A stretch of DNA of 17,604 nt, taken from NCBI GenBank assembly GCA_964502465.1, contig CAZCWX010000178.1, positions 1 through 17,604 of the forward strand, given 5' to 3'. This document shows, piece after piece, positions 6,499 to 15,150 of the stretch. Each line of letters begins with the position of its first letter. Positions within the stretch are counted from its first letter, which is position 1. This stretch comes from CAZCWX01 sp964502465 (GTDB taxonomy: Bacteria > Desulfobacterota > Binatia > Bin18). A program made the translations under genes and the position numbers. Below the pieces are notes generated by a model, which did no database searches, was not told the DNA's origin, and was given only the letters and a program-made list of their open reading frames with translations.

Positions 6499-7614
6499 CT
6501 ATTTACGAAGCCCAGCCTGACGCATCAGCGGCAGTACTTTCTCGCCAAAGTAGGGCAGTTCCTCGTTATAATCGTGCCACAGGAGCGCGACTCCCTCGAT
6601 ACCAATGCGGGAGAGCTTGAGCATCTCATCGACCACCTGTTCAGGAGAACCAACAATCGCATGTCCACCCCAGCCGGCAATCCACCGCGACGCGAACTGT
6701 CTGAGTTGGTCGCCAAATGATTCACTCTCAATTCCTATGGTGCGCATGATGTTCGCTGCGGCTTCCCAGTCCCCTTTCTCAAGAATGTAGTCGAACATCT
6801 GCTTCGCTTCCCGCTCAGTATCGCGACAAAGAATAAAAGCATAGGACATCACACCAATCTCGCGCCCATACGTGTGAGCGCGGCGCCGCACATCAGTCGC
6901 CACAGCTTGCGTATTCTCCCAGGTATCCATGGTGACAAAATTAAAGTCGACCGCACGCGCCGAGAAGTCTCGTCCTGCCGGTGAAGCGCCAGCATTGACC
7001 AACACCGGATAGGGCTGTTGGATGGGCTTGGGCAGTAAATAGCCGTCTTTAATCCGAAAGAACTCTCCCTCATGATCAAAATGCTGCTCGGTCCATAACC
7101 GCTTCATCACCTGTACCCATTCTGCGGCATACTGGTAGCGCTCATCATGCGCCATTTGTGGTGCACCAAACATTTCGATCTCGCCGGCATACCATCCGCA
7201 GACAATATTCAGGCCCCAGCGTCCGTTGGAGATATGGTCTATAGTGGCCCCCTGCTTGGCAGCGACAATCGGGTGCATGGTTGGCACATGGGACGTGGCA
7301 AACACCATGATGTTGTTCGTCTGTGTCGCCAGCGCGGTTGCCCAGGTGAAGACTTCCATGCAGTCGCCATTGTAGTCCGTCACCCCGCCAAAGCCTTTCC
7401 AGCGGGCAAAAGGAATGATCAGCTCAAAGCCCAAGGCATCAGCTTTCTTGGCGATCTCGACGTTGTGCTGGTAGGTAGGTCTGAAGGTCGTCTCCGCCAA
7501 CGTCATAGTCCCCCCATAACTGACATTTGTGCCAAAGACCCCGAGTTTCATCTTGTTCTCGTTATAGAGAGGAACGTGCCGACGTCGGTATTCTTGTAAC
7601 GCTGTCGCGTTCAT
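6499..7614 (-). CDS. LLM-class flavin-dependent monooxygenase (RutA/SfnG-like branch)
   Basis: The 371-residue protein belongs to the luciferase-like family, closer to FMNH2-dependent RutA and dimethylsulfone monooxygenase SfnG than to the Mer-like enzyme at 4746-5825. Signs are KLGVFGTNVSYGG near 23-35, TWATALATQTNNIMVFATSH near 90-109, KQGATIDHISNGRWGLNIVC with GWYAGEIEMFG (120-150), HDERYQYAAEWVQVMKRLW, and a mid-barrel strand with NAGASPAGRDFSARAVDFNF. Members oxidise sulfones, sulfonates, pyrimidines or similar small molecules using reduced FMN from a partner reductase, and no such reductase gene lies nearby. The ATG at 7614 is favoured over Met22 because GAGGAG (7628-7623) precedes it. 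The SLOG gene ends 28 nt upstream on the same strand and two tiny membrane genes follow. Confidence 0.88.
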   Translation of the reverse strand: MNATALQEYRRRHVPLYNENKMKLGVFGTNVSYGGTMTLAETTFRPTYQHNVEIAKKADALGFELIIPFARWKGFGGVTDYNGDCMEVFTWATALATQTNNIMVFATSHVPTMHPIVAAKQGATIDHISNGRWGLNIVCGWYAGEIEMFGAPQMAHDERYQYAAEWVQVMKRLWTEQHFDHEGEFFRIKDGYLLPKPIQQPYPVLVNAGASPAGRDFSARAVDFNFVTMDTWENTQAVATDVRRRAHTYGREIGVMSYAFILCRDTEREAKQMFDYILEKGDWEAAANIMRTIGIESESFGDQLRQFASRWIAGWGGHAIVGSPEQVVDEMLKLSRIGIEGVALLWHDYNEELPYFGEKVLPLMRQAGLRK

Positions 7615-7622
7615 GCCTGCTT

Positions 7623-7628
7623 CTCCTC
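7623..7628 (-). promoter_or_regulatory. Shine-Dalgarno site of the RutA/SfnG-like monooxygenase
   Basis: The minus strand reads GAGGAGAAGCAGGC before the ATG at 7614. This supports the upstream start rather than the internal Met22. Confidence 0.7.
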
Positions 7629-7642
7629 AAGGTCTGAACAAT

Positions 7643-8104
7643 TTAGCCGTTTTTCCCAAAGAGCTGGGAGAGAAACTGATACGCCAGCGTATAGCCCTGA
7701 GGGCTCTCGCTCAGCCGTGGACCAGCAATGTTCAATATGGCAATGGGGTGACTGTTTAACCACTGCCGTGCCGAAGTCGTATCGATGTCCTGTGCCAGGT
7801 CGACGACATGATATGGTTTCTCATGACACTGTGCACACGCGATAGTGTATGCCGTGCCACCGGTTGGAACACCCGTCGTGAGAATGAGCGTGCCGTCACT
7901 GTCGATCACGTTCTTCTTCGTGCGTGCTGCATACACAGAGCTGTCCATCTCTTGTAGGGGATATTCCTCAGGAATGCATCCATCTTCAGCCAAGCGCCCT
8001 TTTGGACACCACCCGCCACGGTCAATCTTGAGGTTATGCGCCACATCCAGGGCAGCACGATCAATTCCAGTTTGTCCACCAGAAATAATCTTGCTGAGCC
8101 GCAT
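7643..8104 (-). CDS. Putative molybdenum carrier / YpsA-like SLOG protein
   Basis: The 153-residue protein fits the circularly permuted YpsA-SLOG family annotated as putative molybdenum carrier. Its hallmark blocks are IISGGQTGIDRAALDVA (6-22), a glycine-rich nucleotide-binding turn; RGGWCPKGRLAEDG (29-42); RTKKNVIDSDGTLIL (61-75); and LNIAGPRLSESP (124-135). SLOG domains bind nucleotides or nucleotide-like ligands. The carrier label comes from a crystal-structure inference for relatives and is not proof of metal transport. No signal or membrane helix is present. The start at 8104 is 19 nt after the nuoN stop, on the same strand, so it may ride on the complex I transcript. No good Shine-Dalgarno motif was found. 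Confidence 0.85.
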   Translation of the reverse strand: MRLSKIISGGQTGIDRAALDVAHNLKIDRGGWCPKGRLAEDGCIPEEYPLQEMDSSVYAARTKKNVIDSDGTLILTTGVPTGGTAYTIACAQCHEKPYHVVDLAQDIDTTSARQWLNSHPIAILNIAGPRLSESPQGYTLAYQFLSQLFGKNG

Positions 8105-8123
8105 TTTGGAAGAAAGAGGATTG

Positions 8124-9569
8124 CTATCCCAATGCCAAAAACGACTCTTTCGCGAGCGAAATAGAGGCCGAGGGGAAGACGCCCATCAAGACCGTGCCAA
8201 TTGCAGCGATGAGGATGGCAACGGCGAGAGCCGGGCGCCCAGAAAGGACCTCAATCGTTTTCTCGCCTTCGTACATGTACATGTTGACCACGACGCGGAT
8301 GTAGTAATACGCTGATACTACGCTGTTTAGTACCCCAATCACTGCCAGCCAAATGTAACCGGCTTTGACCGCCGCACTGAAAATATAGAACTTCCCGGTA
8401 AACCCGACCAACGGTGGCACCCCGGTGAGCGACAGCATAAAGAGCGTCATGGCCAGGCCGAGCGCCGGGTAACGAAACCCCAGACCCGCATAGTCGCTGA
8501 ACTCTTCATTTGGTTCTCCTTTGCGTCCCACAGCCAGCACCACACCGAATGCACCGAGATTCATCAATCCATAGGCCACTAAATAGTACATCAGCGCCGC
8601 GCCGCCTAAATCCTTCCCTGCGACCATCGCAACCAGGAGATAGCCGGCATGGGCGATACTAGAATACGCTAACATGCGTTTGATATTGCGCTGGACCAGT
8701 GCGGTGACATTGCCGACCGTCATGGTCAGCACAGCGATTATCCACAAGATGCCTTGCCACTCGGCGTGAATTGCTCCCAGGGTGTGCAAGAAGACCCGGG
8801 CAAAAGCGGCAAACGCCGCAGCCTTCACTCCCACAGCCATGAAAGCGGTGATCGTTGTCGGCGCTCCTTCATACACGTCGGGCGCCCACACGTGAAATGG
8901 CACCGCAGCGACTTTGAAGCCAAAGCCGACAATCAGTAAGGCCACACCGATGAGCAGGAGAGGCGAAGCACCGTGGGCACTGACATGCGCGGCAATCTTG
9001 CCAAGTTGGACACTCCCTGTGGCACCATACATCAAGGCAATACCGTAGAGAAAAAACCCACTGGCAAAAGCGCCGAGCAAAAAGTATTTGAGCGCGGCTT
9101 CACTCGATCGCAGCCGTTTCAGCCAAATGCCAGCCAACACATACACCGCGATCGACATCGTTTCTAAGCCGAGGAAGATCACGATCAGGTCGGTCGCTGC
9201 CGCCATCACCACCATCCCGACCGTTGCAAACAGGATCAGGGCATAGTACTCACCGGGATGGATGTCTGCCACGTCCAAATAGTGCACAGACATCAGTATC
9301 GTCATTCCGCCGACGAGACAGAAGATCAGGTTGAAAAACAAGGCATAGGAATCCAGCGCCAGCATATCGTTGAAGGCACTCTCATTGCGTCCCCACAGGA
9401 GAAACGACACCACACCCGCGGCAATTAATCCAGTCAAGCCTAACCAGGCGAGGAGACGACGTTCCTCATCTTTCATCCACAGGTCCCAAAAAAGCACCAG
9501 CATCCCAGTGATGGTCAGGATGAGACCTGGGAGCAACGAGAACCAGTTGATCGGGGGTAGGGTAATCAT
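8124..9569 (-). CDS. nuoN: NADH-quinone oxidoreductase subunit N
   Basis: One of the three antiporter-like proton-pumping subunits of complex I, in the cytoplasmic membrane. At 481 residues with about 14 hydrophobic segments it has the usual size. Key charged residues lie in the membrane: Glu136 in LGLETMSIAVYVLAG, Lys219 in GFGFKVAAVPFHVWAPDVY, and Lys249 in FMAVGVKAAAF. NIKRMLAYSSIAHAGY is the conserved block before the second half channel. The start ATG at 9569 lies 18 nt after the nuoM stop, in a leader made partly of 7-bp repeats. It is the last nuo gene of the cluster. Confidence 0.96.
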   Translation of the reverse strand: MITLPPINWFSLLPGLILTITGMLVLFWDLWMKDEERRLLAWLGLTGLIAAGVVSFLLWGRNESAFNDMLALDSYALFFNLIFCLVGGMTILMSVHYLDVADIHPGEYYALILFATVGMVVMAAATDLIVIFLGLETMSIAVYVLAGIWLKRLRSSEAALKYFLLGAFASGFFLYGIALMYGATGSVQLGKIAAHVSAHGASPLLLIGVALLIVGFGFKVAAVPFHVWAPDVYEGAPTTITAFMAVGVKAAAFAAFARVFLHTLGAIHAEWQGILWIIAVLTMTVGNVTALVQRNIKRMLAYSSIAHAGYLLVAMVAGKDLGGAALMYYLVAYGLMNLGAFGVVLAVGRKGEPNEEFSDYAGLGFRYPALGLAMTLFMLSLTGVPPLVGFTGKFYIFSAAVKAGYIWLAVIGVLNSVVSAYYYIRVVVNMYMYEGEKTIEVLSGRPALAVAILIAAIGTVLMGVFPSASISLAKESFLALG

Positions 9570-9574
9570 AGGAA

Positions 9575-9609
9575 CAGCTTTCAGCCTTTACCGTTCAGTT
9601 GTCAGTTCG
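9575..9609. repeat. 7-bp array across the nuoM stop and nuoN leader
   Basis: On the plus strand the units are CAGCTTT, CAGCCTT, TACCGTT, then CAGTTGT and CAGTTCG. The nuoM stop codon (9590-9588) lies inside the array, which encodes the last NuoM residues SELTTER, and the rest forms most of the nuoN leader. The third unit is degenerate. Confidence 0.6.
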
Positions 9610-11210
9610 GAGGCGAGGGCTCTTGCAGGAGTCTGCGCGTCAGACCTCCCCTCACTGAGTTTTTCTCCTCGAAGGAGAGAAAACTCAGCGGTGTGGACCG
9701 TCTCTTCGCTGCCAGACGCTTGGGCATGGTGCACTTGCTGTACGACCTTCACTCTTGCCAGGGTTGCTTCGATCGATTTTTCCATACGGCTGAGCAGCGG
9801 GTTGGGATAGAGTCCCATCACCAGCATCAGGGCCAGGAGCGGCGCGAAGATCACTATTTCCCGGCGCGAGAGGTCGGTCAGCTTCTTATTTTCTTCATGC
9901 TTCAAGGGACCAAACATCATCCGCTGGTACATCCACAGCATGTACACGGCACCCAACACGACCCCAGACACGGCAAAAACCCCCGCCCAGACGTTCGCCC
10001 CAAAGGTGCCGAGCAAGATGAGGAACTCGCCGACAAACCCATTAAGACCAGGCAGACCAATTGAAGATAGCATGACGACCAGGAACACTGAGGCGTAGAT
10101 CGGCATCTGCTTCCACAGTCCGCCATACTCGCTAATCAACCGGGTGTGGCGACGCTCGTACACCACGCCCACCAATAAGAACAGGGCGCCAGTAGACACA
10201 CCATGACCGAGCATCTGATAGATGGCACCGGCAACGCCCTGCACATCAAAGGCGAACAGGCCAAGCATGACGAAACCCAAATGGCTGACCGAAGAATAGG
10301 CGACCAGTTTCTTCAGGTCCGGCTGCACCATCGCCACCAGCGCACCATAGATAATACCAATGACTGCCAGCGCCATAATCACTGGCACTGCGGCATGCGC
10401 CGCTTCTGGAAACAATGGGATGGCAAACCGCAGAAACCCGTAGGTGCCCATTTTCAGCAGCACTCCGGCCAGGATTACTGATCCCCCGGTAGGTGCTTCA
10501 ACGTGCGCATCCGGCAACCAGGTATGAAAAGGAAAGAGAGGCACTTTAATCGCAAACGACAAAGCAAAGGCGGCAAACAACCAGGTCTGAGCCTCTGGCG
10601 GAATCTGCAGCTTGTAGAGCTGTAACAAGTTAAAAGTGACTGCGCCCTGCTGAGCATTATGCAGATACGCCAGGTACAAAATTGCCACCAGCATCAGCAA
10701 ACTGCCAACCATGGTGTAGAGCAGAAATTTGATCGCAGCGTAAATCCGCTGTGGCCCACCCCAGACCCCAATGAGAAAATACATGGGAATGAGCATCACT
10801 TCCCAAAAAACATAGAAGAGAAACAGGTCGATGGCGACAAACGCGCCTAACATGCCGGTTTCGAGTAAGAGAAAAAAGAACAGATACTCTTTGACCCGTT
10901 TGTTGATATTGTCCCACGAGGACAGGATGACGAGCGGCACTAGCAGGGTCGTGAGGAGGACAAGAAACAGGTTAATCCCATCGATCCCCACATGATACTG
11001 AATGCCAAAATCTTCGATCCACGATACCCGCTCGACGAATTGAAAATCCGCTGTCCCGCTGTTGAATTTCACGAACAGCATGAGCGAGAGCAGAAATGTC
11101 AGCAGCGACGCCCCCAACGCGACACGGCGCGCGCTTTCCTCCTCTTCTCTGGGAATGAAAAGCAGAATGAGGGCTGCCAAGAATGGCGTAAAAACAACGG
11201 CGCTTACCAT
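9588..11210 (-). CDS. nuoM: NADH-quinone oxidoreductase subunit M with a repeat-derived tail
   Basis: Antiporter-like proton-pumping subunit of complex I. The open frame extends upstream to 11372, but that part lies in nuoL and is not NuoM-like. The start ATG at 11210 gives the expected MVSAVVFTPFLAALILL and overlaps the nuoL stop (ATGGTAA). From there the protein has 540 residues. Key residues are Glu137 in FYVFWEVMLIPMYFLIG, Lys222 in FAIKVPLFPFHTWLPDAH, and Lys253 in VLLKMGTYGFLRF. Canonical NuoM ends near residue 500. Residues about 508-540 (AEFSLLRGEKLSEG to SELTTER) are an unusual polar tail encoded by two hairpins and a 7-bp repeat array. The core is intact, so the subunit should work; the tail is probably a gained extension. 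Confidence 0.95.
   Translation of the reverse strand: MVSAVVFTPFLAALILLFIPREEEESARRVALGASLLTFLLSLMLFVKFNSGTADFQFVERVSWIEDFGIQYHVGIDGINLFLVLLTTLLVPLVILSSWDNINKRVKEYLFFFLLLETGMLGAFVAIDLFLFYVFWEVMLIPMYFLIGVWGGPQRIYAAIKFLLYTMVGSLLMLVAILYLAYLHNAQQGAVTFNLLQLYKLQIPPEAQTWLFAAFALSFAIKVPLFPFHTWLPDAHVEAPTGGSVILAGVLLKMGTYGFLRFAIPLFPEAAHAAVPVIMALAVIGIIYGALVAMVQPDLKKLVAYSSVSHLGFVMLGLFAFDVQGVAGAIYQMLGHGVSTGALFLLVGVVYERRHTRLISEYGGLWKQMPIYASVFLVVMLSSIGLPGLNGFVGEFLILLGTFGANVWAGVFAVSGVVLGAVYMLWMYQRMMFGPLKHEENKKLTDLSRREIVIFAPLLALMLVMGLYPNPLLSRMEKSIEATLARVKVVQQVHHAQASGSEETVHTAEFSLLRGEKLSEGRSDAQTPARALASELTTER
9628..9688. repeat. Two adjacent hairpins inside the 3' end of nuoM
   Basis: GTCTG at 9631-9635 pairs with CAGAC at 9641-9645, within flanks GGA and CTCC. 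Next, CTGAGTTTT onward at 9655-9669 pairs with a sequence ending AAAACTCAG at 9688 over a CGA loop, a stem of about 15 bp with one bulge. The larger one is of a type usually seen between genes, yet here it is read as NuoM codons. Confidence 0.7.
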
Positions 11211-13099
11211 AGGTAGTATCCCAGAATCACCATCGCTCCGATCAAACACGACAGGGCGTAGCTCTGGACATTCCCGGTCTGCCACAAGCGGAAGAGCAGG
11301 CCATTCGCCTGCACCGTCTGCGCAGTCCCGTTCACCGTCCCGTCGATGACCAGTGTATCCCAGACCTGCCACAGCCAGGTAGACGCAGTCATCACCGGCC
11401 GTACGATAAACATGTCGTAGATCTCATCCACGTAGTATTTGTTCAGCAAAAGCTGATGCAGAGTAGAGAATTGTTGGCTCAGGCGCTCGGCCATGCCAGG
11501 GTCGCGAACGTACATCTGGTATGCCAGGCCGATACCGCCTAAGCCTGCCAGGGTGGGCAAATATTTAATGAGAAACGCGACATGCGGCTCGTGGAATGCA
11601 CCGAAAACCGGACTGAGAAAAGGCACCAGGGTAAAATAACCGCCAACGAGCGAAAGGATCGCGAGTATCACCAGCGGCGTGGTCATCGATAAGGGGGATT
11701 CGTGGATATGGTGCGCGACTTCGTGGTCCGCTCGGGTCTCACCCCAAAATGTCAAAAAAAGGAGGCGAAACATATAGAAAGCCGTCATGCCGGCAGCGAC
11801 CGTCCCAACCAGCCACAACAGCACCGATCCATGCGCACTCGCAAAGGTTTCTTCGAGAATGAGATCTTTGCTGAAAAAGCCCGACAGGCCTGGGAAGCCA
11901 GCAATGGCGAGACAGGCGACCAAAAAGGTCCCATAGGTGGTCGGCATTTTGTTCTTCAGACCGCCCATTTTGCGGATGTCCTGTTCATCGCTCATCCCGT
12001 GAATGACACTCCCAGCTCCCAGGAAGAGCAGCGCTTTAAAGAAAGCATGGGTCATGAGGTGAAACACCCCTGCTGAATACGCGCCAACGCCAAGGGCAAG
12101 AAACATATAGCCGAGCTGACTCACTGTTGAGTACGCAAGCACCTTCTTGATGTCCGTTTGTACGAGCGCGATGGTTGCGGCGAAGAAAGCGGTGCCTGCA
12201 CCAATGACTGCCACCACCGCCAAGGCGACTGAAGCCATCGAGTAGAGAAAGTGCAGTCGAGCAATCAGGTAGATACCGGCAGTGACCATGGTGGCAGCAT
12301 GAATCAGTGCACTGACTGGCGTCGGGCCAGCCATCGCATCGGGAAGCCACACATAGAGAGGAATCTGCGCCGACTTTCCAGTCGCCCCAACAAACAAGAG
12401 CAAACAAATCGCTGTTACAGTCCCAACCGAAAGCACAGCGGCGTTCGCCTGGATTTCACTGAACGACAGGGTCCAGGTCCCGTTCGCTCCTACACTCCAA
12501 AACAGCAGAAAAAGACCGAGCAAGAACCCAGCATCACCAATGCGGTTGACAATAAAGGCTTTCTTGCCAGCACTGGCTTTTTCTTCATCGGTATACCAAA
12601 AGCCGATCAGCAGATAAGAACACAGTCCCACCCCTTCCCAACCGACGAACAGGAGCAGCAGGTTCTCACCTAGCACCAACAACAGCATCGAGGCAGTGAA
12701 TAAGTTCAGATAGGCGAAATAACGCGCGACGTCTTCATCGTGCGCCATGTATCCAGTCGAATAGACGTGGATGAGAAACCCTACCCCCGTCACAATCAAG
12801 ATCATGGTCGCCGAGAGTGGATCAACCCGGAAGGCAACATCAACATGAAGGGTCCCAATAGTAATCCAGGAATACACCGTATCGACCAGCGCCCCTCCAG
12901 ACGGCAACTGCAGGAAAGCGATAAACGAAAACAGAAACGATAGCAGGACGACGCCTGAGGACACCAGGTTGACAGCCTTGCGTCCGAAACGCGGACCGAA
13001 AAAGATGTTAAAGAGGACACCAAGAAGAGGAAAGAGAACGATAAACCGCAGATAAGAAACAGCGTGTACCGTCTGGACTGCAACGTGCGAATGTTCCAT
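11204..13099 (-). CDS. nuoL: NADH-quinone oxidoreductase subunit L
   Basis: Distal antiporter-like proton-pumping subunit of complex I. The 631 residues cover the 14-helix core plus the long C-terminal amphipathic helix and final anchor helix expected for NuoL (from KYYVDEIYDMFIVRP to GAMVILGYYLW). Glu155 in LLLLFVGWEGVGLCSYLLIG and Lys242 in GATGKSAQIPLYVWLPDAM are the central ion-pair residues. GPTPVSALIHAATMVTAG and DIKKVLAYSTVSQLGYMF are further hallmark blocks. Met1 is an ATG 2 nt after the nuoK stop, and its stop overlaps the nuoM start, so K-L-M are tightly coupled. Confidence 0.97.
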   Translation of the reverse strand: MEHSHVAVQTVHAVSYLRFIVLFPLLGVLFNIFFGPRFGRKAVNLVSSGVVLLSFLFSFIAFLQLPSGGALVDTVYSWITIGTLHVDVAFRVDPLSATMILIVTGVGFLIHVYSTGYMAHDEDVARYFAYLNLFTASMLLLVLGENLLLLFVGWEGVGLCSYLLIGFWYTDEEKASAGKKAFIVNRIGDAGFLLGLFLLFWSVGANGTWTLSFSEIQANAAVLSVGTVTAICLLLFVGATGKSAQIPLYVWLPDAMAGPTPVSALIHAATMVTAGIYLIARLHFLYSMASVALAVVAVIGAGTAFFAATIALVQTDIKKVLAYSTVSQLGYMFLALGVGAYSAGVFHLMTHAFFKALLFLGAGSVIHGMSDEQDIRKMGGLKNKMPTTYGTFLVACLAIAGFPGLSGFFSKDLILEETFASAHGSVLLWLVGTVAAGMTAFYMFRLLFLTFWGETRADHEVAHHIHESPLSMTTPLVILAILSLVGGYFTLVPFLSPVFGAFHEPHVAFLIKYLPTLAGLGGIGLAYQMYVRDPGMAERLSQQFSTLHQLLLNKYYVDEIYDMFIVRPVMTASTWLWQVWDTLVIDGTVNGTAQTVQANGLLFRLWQTGNVQSYALSCLIGAMVILGYYLW

Positions 13100-13101
13100 G
13101 G

Positions 13102-13404
13102 TTACCAGCGCATCAAGTTCAGTTCGTCAGCGTTCACTGTTTCCCTGCCACGAAAGACTAACAAGATAATCGCCAGTCCTACTGCCGCTTCTGCCGCCGC
13201 GACAGCCATGACAAAGAACACGATCAACTGCCCGTCCATCGAGCCAAAGTGCCGGGCCAGGGCCACGAAGGACAGATTCACGGCGTTCAGCATGAGTTCA
13301 ATGGCCATGAAAATGATGATGGTGTTGCGTCGCAGCAACACGCCCATCACACCGATAGTGAAGAGCATGCCACTCAGAATAAGGTGATAACTAATGGGAA
13401 CCAT
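13102..13404 (-). CDS. nuoK: NADH-quinone oxidoreductase subunit K
   Basis: Small three-helix membrane subunit of complex I. It is exactly the usual size, 100 residues. The two essential membrane glutamates are visible: Glu36 in IFMAIELMLNAVNL and Glu72 in VAAAEAAVGLAI. The start is an ATG at 13404. Unlike the other late nuo junctions, it is separated from nuoJ by a 144-nt spacer filled with 9-bp repeats. Confidence 0.96.
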   Translation of the reverse strand: MVPISYHLILSGMLFTIGVMGVLLRRNTIIIFMAIELMLNAVNLSFVALARHFGSMDGQLIVFFVMAVAAAEAAVGLAIILLVFRGRETVNADELNLMRW

Positions 13405-13440
13405 AGTGAAATCTTCGCTGAATGTCCCTTGGGTTCATAG

Positions 13441-13545
13441 AGTCGGTTGGGTCTATAGAGTCAATGCTCGAAATCCTCTCAACAATCAGCTTTACAGGCT
13501 TTACAGACTCAATCGACTCAACAGATTCAAGAGACCCAACCGACT
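13441..13545. repeat. Inverted 9-bp repeat arrays in the nuoJ-nuoK spacer
   Basis: Between 13506 and 13545 the plus strand carries 9-bp units GACTCAATC, GACTCAACA, then GATTCAAGA and GACCCAACC. The left part carries the same kind of unit in reverse orientation. AGTCGGTTGGGTCT at 13441-13454 is an exact 14-bp reverse complement of 13532-13545. The nuoJ-nuoK mRNA can therefore fold a long hairpin here. No gene is seen in the spacer. Confidence 0.75.
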
Positions 13546-13548
13546 GTT

Positions 13549-14046
13549 TTAGTGTTGCCGCTTCGCCAGCACCACCGCGCCGACCATCGCCACCAGCAAG
13601 AGAATCGACGTAATCTCAAACGGGAGTAAGAAATCAGTGAACAATCGCTCGCCTATAGCGCTGACCGTTCCGAACCCCTCAGGAAGTGACTGGTCAGGTT
13701 CAGTACCGACCGGCAACCGGCGTAACAGGAGAAACAGTTCGATTGCTAACACCCCACCACCAAAGAGCGCAGCAAGACGGAGTCCCTTGCGTTGCCGTTC
13801 ACCCACCTCGGTCTGCAAGTTCAGCAGCATGATCACGAACAAAAAGAGCACCACAATCGCGCCAGCATAGACAATAATCTGCAGCACGGCGATCAGGTGC
13901 GCTTCGAGAAACAGAAAATAGACGGCCAGGAGAAACAATGCCAAGACCAGGTACAGCGCGCTATACACCGGATTCGGATGCAGAATGACCATGGCCGCCA
14001 CAAAAATCAGCGGTACGGCAAGAGCAAAAAAAGTGACGTAATCCAT
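13549..14046 (-). CDS. nuoJ: NADH-quinone oxidoreductase subunit J
   Basis: Membrane subunit of complex I with five hydrophobic segments in 165 residues, the normal size. The third helix contains the conserved block YAGAIVVLFLFVIMLLNLQ, which includes the flexible helix linked to the E-channel. The start ATG at 14046 is 3 nt after the nuoH stop, so nuoI, which almost always stands between H and J, is absent here. The C-terminus VGAVVLAKRQ is typical. Confidence 0.95.
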   Translation of the reverse strand: MDYVTFFALAVPLIFVAAMVILHPNPVYSALYLVLALFLLAVYFLFLEAHLIAVLQIIVYAGAIVVLFLFVIMLLNLQTEVGERQRKGLRLAALFGGGVLAIELFLLLRRLPVGTEPDQSLPEGFGTVSAIGERLFTDFLLPFEITSILLLVAMVGAVVLAKRQH

Positions 14047-14049
14047 AAA

Positions 14050-15150
14050 TTACTTGGCACTCTGGAAAAGAAGAATGACAAATGCCGTGATCATGACATT
14101 GACCAGCGCCACAGGCAGCAGTCCTTTCCAGCCTAAATTCATTAACTGATCGTAGCGGAACCGTGGTAATGTCCAACGAATCATGATCTGCAGCCAGCAG
14201 AAGAACACCACCTTGACCGTGAAAGCGCCAACTTGCAGGAGAGCAACCAGGAGGGACGGCAAGGGCAGCATGCCACCCCAGGGAAAATGAAAGCCATCAC
14301 GCAGCAGAAATGGCACCTGCCATCCGCCAAAGAACAACGTGGTTACTAAACCAGCAACAATAATCGATTCGACAAAGTCCACCAACATAAAAGCGGCCTG
14401 TTTGGCGCCAGAATACTCGGTGAAGAACCCAGTAATGAGTTCAGATTCCGCCTCCGGCAGGTCAAACGGCACACGCTTGCTCTCCGCAATCCCGGCAGCC
14501 ATGAAAATGAAAAAAGCCAGCGGCTGGTAGAGGATGCCCCAGGCAGGAATCCAGCCACCAATCAGATGTCCCTGGGCACGAGCAATCTCCTGCAGATCGA
14601 GTGAGCCAAAGGTCAGGACAACACCAATCAACGAGAGACCCATGGCGATCTCATAGGAAATCATTTGCGCCGAACCGCGGATTCCGCCGAGCAACGCCCA
14701 ACGGTTGTTCGACGACCACCCTGCGAGAACTACGCCATACACACCGAGCGACGTCATCGCCAGAATGTACAGCAGGCCGACATTGAGGTTTGCGGCTTGC
14801 AGGTTGATCGTCCGGTCACCAATAATCAACACGTCCCCAAAGGGAATCACAATGAAGGCCACAAGAGCTGGCACAACAGCAAGAGCCGGTGCGATGGTAT
14901 GTAAGAACTTATCCGCTCCCGGAGGAACGAAATCTTCCTTGGTAAATAACTTGATTGGATCGGCAATCAGCGTGTTGACGATTCCCAAATTGAAGGGCAA
15001 CTTTCCAAAGATTGACGCCCGGTTCGCACCGATGCGGTCCTGGAGGAGCGCACTCCCCTTGCGTTCAACCCATAAGAGCAGAGCGCCAAGGTTGAGTACC
15101 ATCAGGAGCACCATCAGGGTGAAGAAGAAAGTAATCGCAAAATCTACCAT
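14050..15150 (-). CDS. nuoH: NADH-quinone oxidoreductase subunit H
   Basis: Membrane subunit that forms the quinone entry site and E-channel next to NuoD and NuoB. The 366 residues have eight or more hydrophobic helices. Diagnostic blocks are WVERKGSALLQDRIGANR near 27-44, GGIRGSAQMISYEIAMGLS, and the acidic loop ESKRVPFDLPEAESELITGF followed by FTEYSG. The start ATG at 15150 is 40 nt after the nuoE stop. Normally nuoF and nuoG would stand between E and H; the 40-nt spacer shows no trace of them. Confidence 0.97.
   Translation of the reverse strand: MVDFAITFFFTLMVLLMVLNLGALLLWVERKGSALLQDRIGANRASIFGKLPFNLGIVNTLIADPIKLFTKEDFVPPGADKFLHTIAPALAVVPALVAFIVIPFGDVLIIGDRTINLQAANLNVGLLYILAMTSLGVYGVVLAGWSSNNRWALLGGIRGSAQMISYEIAMGLSLIGVVLTFGSLDLQEIARAQGHLIGGWIPAWGILYQPLAFFIFMAAGIAESKRVPFDLPEAESELITGFFTEYSGAKQAAFMLVDFVESIIVAGLVTTLFFGGWQVPFLLRDGFHFPWGGMLPLPSLLVALLQVGAFTVKVVFFCWLQIMIRWTLPRFRYDQLMNLGWKGLLPVALVNVMITAFVILLFQSAK

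Noticed and set aside
11211..11372. An extra N-terminal 54 residues on NuoM
   Set aside because: They lie inside nuoL in another frame, are not NuoM-like, and the ATG at 11210 gives the canonical NuoM N-terminus.
13422..13613. Plus-strand frame with Ser-Ile-Asp-Ser repeats in the nuoJ-nuoK spacer
   Set aside because: It is the translation of the 9-bp DNA repeat, runs into nuoJ on the other strand and has no ribosome-binding site.
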